Position numbers and translations under genes: made by a program
Virus record (IMG/VR): IMGVR_UViG_3300018012_000011
Location: 1-26,578 of that record
Length of the DNA stretch: 26,578 bases
Reading direction: 5' to 3' (one strand)
Source of the DNA: a virus
The notes under the pieces: model-generated
What the model was told of the DNA's origin: nothing
Databases searched by the model: none
Seen by the model: only the letters and a program-made list of their open reading frames with translations
In this document: positions 21,386 to 26,578 of the stretch, piece by piece
Layout: the number at the start of each line of letters is the position of its first letter
Position numbering within the stretch: the stretch's first letter is position 1

Positions 21386-21596
21386 CTGTATCCTCTCGCC
21401 CGCGCCGATATCCCGGCAGCGAGCAAGATCACAACTTGCGCGCTACGTCCAGCATTTCGATGCACAGAGCCCGATGCAGAGGGGGTTGCAGTCCGATATC
21501 CGCATGTTGGCGACGGAGCTTCCCGGGGATAGGCGCGGGCAACGGATACCGGACCGCATCTGATTGTGTTCACGATCCGCCGGCATAAAGCAACGG

Positions 21597-21878
21597 CTAT
21601 TTCACATCCGCCTGGCCGCCGATGAGAAACCGGCTGAGTGCGCGGGCGGCGGCATGATCAGTGCCGCAGGCCGTCGAGAGGATCGTTGAAATCGTCTTCA
21701 CGTCGCGCACTCGCGCCATCACGCCGTCGAGGTGGCGGAGGTCGCGATCGATTGCGCGCATCTCTTCGATGGTCAGCATGACATGGCACGGCTGCGGCCA
21801 TGCCGGCGCCACGGCTGAACGGCAGGCTGATCTGGCCGCAGATCCGCGTTTGCGATCGATTGCGACGACGTCGCCCAT
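21597..21878 (-). CDS. Small protein of unknown function
   Basis: A 93-residue product is proposed from ATG 21878 (MGDVVAIDRKRGSAARSACR); a longer frame upstream is rejected because it runs into the next gene, and an ATG at residue 34 (MLTIEEMRAIDRDLRHLDGV) is an alternative. The C-terminal half is helical: LTIEEMRAIDRDLRHLDGVM and VKTISTILSTACGTDHAAAR. No ribosome site is clear for either start. Function unknown; it belongs to the small-gene block between DnaA and the methyltransferase. Confidence 0.5.
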   Translation of the reverse strand: MGDVVAIDRKRGSAARSACRSAVAPAWPQPCHVMLTIEEMRAIDRDLRHLDGVMARVRDVKTISTILSTACGTDHAAARALSRFLIGGQADVK

Positions 21879-21948
21879 CGTAATGGCTGACTCTCTTGGC
21901 TGTTGCGGCTGGGGTCCATCGCCGGTGTACCGAACCCTTATGCGCCCC

Positions 21949-22392
21949 CTAAAACTTGACGGTGACGCTCGGCCGCCGCGCTTCGGTGAACTGGCGCTGC
22001 ATCGCCACCACCTTGTCCTCGATGAGCCTGTCGCGCAGTTTGTCCGCGAGGTCGAGGAATGCCGCGGCGTCGAGCACCGGCACAATGCCCTTGAACCTCG
22101 GAACGCTGCCGCCGGTCACCAGGATAGAGCCCTTGCCGGGGAAATCTTCCGTAAAGCCGTCGTGACCCGGCTGGCCGAGCTTGCGCAACTCGGCTTTCAG
22201 CGCATCGGCGTCAAGGTCGTCCTTGAGGACCTTGCGCACCGCCGCCTTGAGGCCGTCGACCGTGTCGTCGCTCGCCTCGGCGTACTTGCGCAGTTGCGCT
22301 TTGAGGTCGTCGAGATCACGGAACAGCTCCGCATGCTTGACGTGCAAGTCGATGCAGCGTTCGGCGATCGCGCGGCGGTCATCGTCGCTCAT
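21949..22392 (-). CDS. Helical phage protein of unknown function
   Basis: A 147-residue protein starts MSDDDRRAIAERCIDLHVKH at ATG 22392, with AGGAGA six bases upstream, one of the best ribosome sites here. The N-terminal half is charged and heptad-patterned (LFRDLDDLKAQLRKYAEASD), probably a coiled coil. The middle SILVTGGSVPRFKGIVPVLD is strand-rich, and the end is a second helix. I do not recognise the family. High expression is likely. Confidence 0.65.
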   Translation of the reverse strand: MSDDDRRAIAERCIDLHVKHAELFRDLDDLKAQLRKYAEASDDTVDGLKAAVRKVLKDDLDADALKAELRKLGQPGHDGFTEDFPGKGSILVTGGSVPRFKGIVPVLDAAAFLDLADKLRDRLIEDKVVAMQRQFTEARRPSVTVKF

Positions 22393-22428
22393 GCGAATCT
22401 CCTAAGCCGGGAACAAAAATACAGGATT

Positions 22429-22812
22429 TCAGGCGGCTGGTCCAACCAGCTCGCGCGATGGCAGGCCGTCCACGGCGGGCAAGGGTACGATCGAGGTGTC
22501 CGGCGCATAGGACGGCGCCGCCGCGATCAGGTCGCGGATATGCGCTTCGAACGGGATTAGCGCCCGCAGTAGCAGGTGCGCCTCGTTGAGCAGCCGTCCC
22601 CGGTATTCCCATTGATCGAGCACCAGCCCGGTGGCGTCCCGGGACAAGCCGATGCGCGCGGCGATCACTTCGAGCTGGCTGCGGTAGCGGCCGGCAATCA
22701 TCGCTTCGAGCTGCAGCGCGAAACAGACTTCCGTCAGCGCGGCCTCGCGCTCGGCCAGCCGCACTTCGACGGCGAGTACAGCAAGACTGGTCGGGGAGGC
22801 GGGCGGGCTCAT
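22429..22812 (-). CDS. Helical protein of unknown function
   Basis: A 127-residue protein starts MSPPASPTSLAVLAVEVRLA at ATG 22812. Most of it is helical and Ala/Leu-rich (EREAALTEVCFALQLEAMIA, VLDQWEYRGRLLNEAHLLLR). The middle ARIGLSRDATGLVLDQW could be a short helix-turn-helix, but the match is weak. The ribosome site is poor (GCGGG). No family recognised. It lies close behind the secreted-protein gene (22881-23528). Confidence 0.55.
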   Translation of the reverse strand: MSPPASPTSLAVLAVEVRLAEREAALTEVCFALQLEAMIAGRYRSQLEVIAARIGLSRDATGLVLDQWEYRGRLLNEAHLLLRALIPFEAHIRDLIAAAPSYAPDTSIVPLPAVDGLPSRELVGPAA

Positions 22813-22880
22813 GCCCGCAGTGAATCACGCGGCACTGCTTGGCGCGAAGAGATTTCACCGGCCTGAGTCAATTCGCCACG

Positions 22881-23528
22881 CTATGGGAAAGACACATCAT
22901 GACGCGCAATCCAGATGGATGTCAATCGGGGCGAGTCCGCCATGGCGTCGCGGCCGGGCGGATTCGGCGCGGCTGACAGCGGGAGATAGGTCCAGGACGA
23001 CAGCCGCCAGCCGGCCGCGCGAACCATGTCGATGTCATCGCCTGGCCCGAGGCCGGCGAGCGAGCTGCGCCGCTCGCGGCCGGCATATGCCGTCTCGAAG
23101 GCCGCTTGCATCGTATCGCCCAGGAACCAATGGACGAGGGCCGGATCATCCTCCGGCCAGACCGTGAGACGCACGCCCTGCCATCGCCCGCGAGGACGGA
23201 CGTTCGCCTTCAAGTCCGGGAATGGCGGATGCCGTTTCACGTCAGAAGGACGCTTTTGGCCGTCTTTGGCGGCCAGGGCCCCTGTGCGCGATACCGCTTG
23301 TTTCGAGTGAACGTGCCGCAACTCTCGAGTTGCCGGATACCAGCATCGCTCGCCATGGTGACCATGCAGTCGCAGTGTGTAGGAGGCCCAGGGCGCGCCT
23401 CCGGCTTTGGCTCCGGCGGCCGAGTGCAGACATGCTGCAGCCCGGGCGGGATTCACGGCCGCGACGATAACGGCAAATGCCGCCGCGAGGATGCGCAGCC
23501 GGCTCGACCTCATGCCGGCCTTTATCAT
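22881..23528 (-). CDS. Secreted protein with a GERCWYPA motif
   Basis: A 215-residue protein starts at ATG 23528 (MIKAGMRSSRLRILAAAFAV), with AAAGGG upstream; the ATGA overlap with the gene before it shows coupled translation. Residues 8-32 form a signal peptide ending ...NPARAAAC, so it is exported, perhaps as a lipoprotein. The motif HGHHGERCWYPA follows, known from many short exported proteins of rhizobia and their phages. A later segment (PRGRWQGVRLTVWPEDDPAL) is positively charged and strand-rich. Function is unknown; it may act on the host envelope. Confidence 0.65.
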   Translation of the reverse strand: MIKAGMRSSRLRILAAAFAVIVAAVNPARAAACLHSAAGAKAGGAPWASYTLRLHGHHGERCWYPATRELRHVHSKQAVSRTGALAAKDGQKRPSDVKRHPPFPDLKANVRPRGRWQGVRLTVWPEDDPALVHWFLGDTMQAAFETAYAGRERRSSLAGLGPGDDIDMVRAAGWRLSSWTYLPLSAAPNPPGRDAMADSPRLTSIWIARHDVSFP

Positions 23529-24466
23529 GCTGACCCTTTCCGGGGCGCAGGCGGTCCGCGGACCGGCCGAGCGCCGCGCAGGACTTCGCCGCCCTGGTTG
23601 CGGCATTGCGACGGCCGCCGCAGCATCGCGGCTTGCTCGCGGGTCATCTGCTGGTGCGAGGGCCGATGCAGCCCGGCGAGCACGCCCGGGTGGCCGTGCC
23701 GTTCCGCCGCGTTTCGCCACGGCGCCCATGGCGCCGCCGGCTGCAGCACGGCAGTCGCGGCCAGCCGGCCGGCCAGTGTCGCGGCAAGAATTTCAAGGGC
23801 GACATGCCAGGCGCAATACTCGGCGCGCTCGGCGACCAGGTGGCGCGGATCGGGCCGCCATTTGAGCGGACAATAGGCGCCCTGGCGATAGACGTCCTTG
23901 CGGACCGGCGGACAGGGAAATGTCCCGATCTGCACCAGTTCACGGCCGAACGCGTCCTTCATCGGCCGTTTGAAGACAATCGGCTCATCGATGAGCACTT
24001 TCGGCTTGCCGTTCGGGCCCGTCATCCATGACGGCCGCGGCCGTTCGGCGGTCCATTTCGGGCGCGTGCCCATCCGGGCATGGACCGTGACCGTTCCGGC
24101 CATCGCGGCGAGCGCCTCGACGCCGATGGCGACCGCATCGAAATCGATCGGAATGCCGCACGTGAGCGCCGTCATCTCGTTGTCGCCGAACCCGCAGCCG
24201 GCATAGGCGGCGAGGTTGCCCACCGCGGTCTCGATGGCGAGCGAGTCCGGATGCGGATCACCGGCGGCGGCGGGAAAGCCGGGCTCGCGGATGGGACCAT
24301 CGGAGGCGCCGTGGTCGCTCGCGGCCTCTGACATGCAGGACGATGACGGATAGCCGATCATCGCCCAGGCGCCGCCGCGCCGGCCGCGCTTGGGGATTTC
24401 GTCGCGATACGCCCAGCGCAGGGCCATTTCGATGTCGAGGAAGCGTTTTGCGGGCACCTGCATCAT
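23525..24466 (-). CDS. Unknown protein with Cys/His-rich middle
   Basis: A 313-residue protein starts MMQVPAKRFLDIEMALRWAY at ATG 24466 (or the next ATG). The first 35 residues (EMALRWAYRDEIPKRGRRGG) resemble the N-termini of unnamed alphaproteobacterial phage proteins. The middle holds AGCGFGDNEMTALTCGIPID and TFPCPPVRKDVYRQGAYCPL, with several Cys that could bind metal. The C-terminal part, ERHGHPGVLAGLHRPSHQQM, is rich in His and Arg. It ends in a four-base overlap with the secreted-protein gene. Function unknown. Confidence 0.6.
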   Translation of the reverse strand: MMQVPAKRFLDIEMALRWAYRDEIPKRGRRGGAWAMIGYPSSSCMSEAASDHGASDGPIREPGFPAAAGDPHPDSLAIETAVGNLAAYAGCGFGDNEMTALTCGIPIDFDAVAIGVEALAAMAGTVTVHARMGTRPKWTAERPRPSWMTGPNGKPKVLIDEPIVFKRPMKDAFGRELVQIGTFPCPPVRKDVYRQGAYCPLKWRPDPRHLVAERAEYCAWHVALEILAATLAGRLAATAVLQPAAPWAPWRNAAERHGHPGVLAGLHRPSHQQMTREQAAMLRRPSQCRNQGGEVLRGARPVRGPPAPRKGSA

Positions 24467-24591
24467 GTGATGAGCCCTGGCCGGTATCGATCAGGCTTTC
24501 ACAGCTCATGCGGCGTGGCAAGACGTCATCGCAACGCCTTGCAATACAACGCAAAATGGGAGGAGCGCGGACGGCCTGCTGCTGCGAGGTG

Positions 24592-25113
24592 CTATCCCAG
24601 CACTGCGCCGGTGACGGCATCGATGCGCAGGCCGTGCAGCGGGCAGGTGATGACGCCGCCGTCCGCCTGGATCGAACCCAGCGCCGCGTGGCGGTGCGGG
24701 CAGATCCAGCCGCTTTTCCCCTTGGCGCATTGCCGGCCGGCGAAATGCGCGCGCAGCACATCAAGCGGGCCCGTGTTCCGCCGTCCGCTGACCTCCCACG
24801 GAACGTGCACCCTGACGCATTTGCGCCGCTTCATGACCGGCGCCGGCAACGGCGGCTCGCCGCGATAGGCATGCAGCGGATAGCTAAAGACCCGCCACGG
24901 ATCCTTGAACGACGCCGGCAGGAAACGGGCATCGACGTGGAAATGATCGTCGGGAAAGTGCAAGAACTCGCGGTCCTCGTGCAACGGCCCGATCACCGGC
25001 CAGGCATCGAGATGATTGAACCACTTGGCCCGCACGATCGGCACCAGGTAGAACCGGCCTGCGATCAGCGGCGAGGTCTGGCGGTCGGCGCGCTCAATCA
25101 TGGCTTCGTTCAC
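24592..25113 (-). CDS. Rieske-type [2Fe-2S] protein
   Basis: The 173-residue frame starts at GTG 25113, with an ATG at 25101 (residue 5) as the better-spaced alternative; both overlap the DnaA stop, so coupling is likely. The C-terminal 40 residues hold [20 protein letters not shown] followed by [14 protein letters not shown]. This is the C-x-H...C-x-x-H signature with Cys138, His140, Cys157 and His160 and exactly 16 residues between the pairs, as in Rieske ferredoxins and oxygenases. The first 130 residues ([20 protein letters not shown]..., [10 protein letters not shown]) are not a known oxygenase domain. A phage-borne Rieske protein beside dnaA is unusual. It may act as a small redox carrier; the partner enzyme is not visible. 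Confidence 0.75.
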   Translation of the reverse strand: MNEAMIERADRQTSPLIAGRFYLVPIVRAKWFNHLDAWPVIGPLHEDREFLHFPDDHFHVDARFLPASFKDPWRVFSYPLHAYRGEPPLPAPVMKRRKCVRVHVPWEVSGRRNTGPLDVLRAHFAGRQCAKGKSGWICPHRHAALGSIQADGGVITCPLHGLRIDAVTGAVLG

Positions 25114-26572
25114 CGGAGGTCCAAGCTGGGGCGAGATCGGCCCGCATCCCGGCTTTTACGGACTCGATCTCAGCGGCGATCGCGGCGTCGGCCGTGATCC
25201 GTTCCGTGACCTTGCGAACGGCGTGCAGCACGGTCGTATGGTCACGGCCGCCGAACCGGCGGCCGATTTCCGGCAGCGATCGCAGGGTCAGCGTCTTGGC
25301 CAGGTACATGCCGACCTGGCGCGGCCACACCACGTCCTTGGTGCGCCGCACCGACAGCAGGTCAATGCGGCCGATGTGATAGTGGCGGCCAACGGCCCGA
25401 AGGATTTCTTCGACTCGCGGCACGGCTGGTGTGATTTGCGCGGTGACGGTCTCGATCTCCTGTGCCGCGCGCTCGACCGACGGCGGCAAGCCGTCGGCCA
25501 TGAAGGCAGCAAGGAGACGATCCAGAATGACGGCCATGTGGCCATCGCCGGGCTCCATCGCGGCGATCCTGGCGATCACACGGTCATTGAGTGCCCGTGC
25601 GAAGCTGTCATGTCCGCGGGCCGCCTTGGCGGCGATCATCGCCCGCAGGATGCTCGACCGCGCCTGCTGGTCGGGATAGCCGATCCCGACGCAAAAGCCG
25701 ATTCGCGTGCCGGTCAGGAAACGGAGTTCAGCCGCCGTGACTGAGGCGGCGAGCAGGACCTGCCGCCCTTCGCTGATCATCACGTCGAGGATCTGGCACA
25801 ACGCCGCCTGGGCCGCCCGCGTGGTGACGGCCTGAATGTCGTCGATGGCGATCAGATCGCGCGCATCGAGGGCCATCGCCTTGAATGCGGCGATGTTGTT
25901 ACAGGCCGCCAGCGAGTTGCAGGAAAGATAGAGGCCGGCGGCATCCCGCACGGCGCCGGTCAGCAGATGCGTCTTGCCCAGGCCGCAGCCGCCATGAATG
26001 AAGATCGGATTGAACTCATGCTGCCCGTTCCTCCGGGTCTCGGCTACGGCATTCTCGACCGCCGCCTGCGCCATGCGGTTGCCGGTATAGGCCACGAAAT
26101 TGTCGAGCCGCAGCGCCGGATCAAGCTTTTGCGCCGGCCGTTGTGCTTGCACCGGCTGGCCACCGTGCTGCACCGGCTGGCAGTCCCGCTGCACCGGCGC
26201 GGCGGCCGGACGCTCCGGCTTGCGCTTCGATTCCGGCCCCATGGTCCGGGTGCTGACGATGATCCGCGCGATCGCCGGATCCTCGGTGCGCCAGGCAGCC
26301 AGGATGCGATCGATATAATGCCCCATGATGAAAGTCCGCAGGAACGCGGTCGGCGCCGACAGGCTGACGGCATGACCGGCGACACCGGCCAGCTCCAGCC
26401 GGCTGAGAAAAGCGTCGAATTTGACGGCGCCGAATTCGGCGCGCAGGACGCTGCAGACCTTCGACCATTGGCGTTGGCGCAACGTGACCTCCGCGCCATG
26501 CGCCGCGATCAGCGCCTGCATTTGCCCACTGCGCTTGAGTGTCCCGGCGAGTCCTTCGCCGCCGTGCTGCAC
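25094..26572 (-). CDS. Phage DnaA-like replication initiator
   Basis: The product is 492 residues from GTG 26572, but the frame is still open at the window edge, so the start may lie outside; ATG at 26521 ([10 protein letters not shown]) is an alternative. Domain I is visible at about 30-95 ([20 protein letters not shown]...). The AAA+ core has Walker [13 protein letters not shown] (193-204) and Walker B LIAIDDIQ (240-247). Domain IV ends with [23 protein letters not shown] (430-452), the DnaA-box binding signature. It could open a phage origin, or compete with host DnaA for boxes. No DnaA-box cluster is apparent in this window. It heads the minus-strand gene series. Confidence 0.88.
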   Translation of the reverse strand: MQHGGEGLAGTLKRSGQMQALIAAHGAEVTLRQRQWSKVCSVLRAEFGAVKFDAFLSRLELAGVAGHAVSLSAPTAFLRTFIMGHYIDRILAAWRTEDPAIARIIVSTRTMGPESKRKPERPAAAPVQRDCQPVQHGGQPVQAQRPAQKLDPALRLDNFVAYTGNRMAQAAVENAVAETRRNGQHEFNPIFIHGGCGLGKTHLLTGAVRDAAGLYLSCNSLAACNNIAAFKAMALDARDLIAIDDIQAVTTRAAQAALCQILDVMISEGRQVLLAASVTAAELRFLTGTRIGFCVGIGYPDQQARSSILRAMIAAKAARGHDSFARALNDRVIARIAAMEPGDGHMAVILDRLLAAFMADGLPPSVERAAQEIETVTAQITPAVPRVEEILRAVGRHYHIGRIDLLSVRRTKDVVWPRQVGMYLAKTLTLRSLPEIGRRFGGRDHTTVLHAVRKVTERITADAAIAAEIESVKAGMRADLAPAWTSGERSHD

Positions 26573-26578
26573 GCGGAA

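Overview
The window is a piece of a tailed double-stranded DNA phage or prophage with high GC content and compact, overlapping genes. The gene styles suggest an alphaproteobacterial, probably rhizobial, host: a ParB-methyltransferase fusion, an XkdF-type protease, a DnaA homologue and a secreted protein with a CWYP motif. That host is an inference from family resemblance only. No tRNA, integrase or attachment site is visible.

Most genes lie on the minus strand and read from right to left as one module. It starts with DnaA (25094-26572) and a Rieske-type iron-sulfur protein. A set of small unknown genes follows (20971-24466), then a ParB-methyltransferase fusion, TerS, TerL and the portal protein. 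After an interruption come a ParB-XkdF head protease, a cysteine-peptidase-like protein, a scaffold-like protein, a decoration protein and the major capsid protein, which runs off the left edge. The scaffold-like gene carries a 356-residue intein. A separate endonuclease VII-type gene lies inside the intein, on the same strand but in another reading frame. A second mobile gene, an HNH endonuclease (20278-20964), sits on the plus strand beside the methyltransferase. A NUMOD3-like remnant lies upstream of the portal gene.

Between the portal and the protease, where head genes should continue without a break, sits an island of about 7.4 kb (6.9-14.23 kb), almost all on the plus strand. It carries two tandem long-stem RNA candidates, an ArdC-like antirestriction protein, a membrane coiled-coil protein, several small proteins including an XRE-like regulator, and a complete miniature CRISPR system. 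The CRISPR effector is a 610-residue Cas12 protein that resembles type V-M (Cas12m). It has an arrayed 37-nt repeat on each side (5 and 4 copies) and no cas1, cas2 or cas4. Unlike the Cas12m proteins I remember as binding without cutting, this one keeps a full Asp-Glu-Asp RuvC triad. A tenth repeat copy lies alone, in frame, inside the membrane-protein gene.

Three island promoters share one design: a -35 box, 17 nt, then CATATT or CATATA, with a 16-bp dyad (TATGGC-N4-GCCATA or a one-base variant) at exactly the same offset. This suggests one repressor controls the antirestriction gene, the membrane gene and the small-gene operon. The XRE-like protein at 10628-10930 is the obvious candidate. 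Together the island looks like a regulated cargo package that defends the incoming phage against restriction (ArdC) and targets or silences competing elements (Cas12m).
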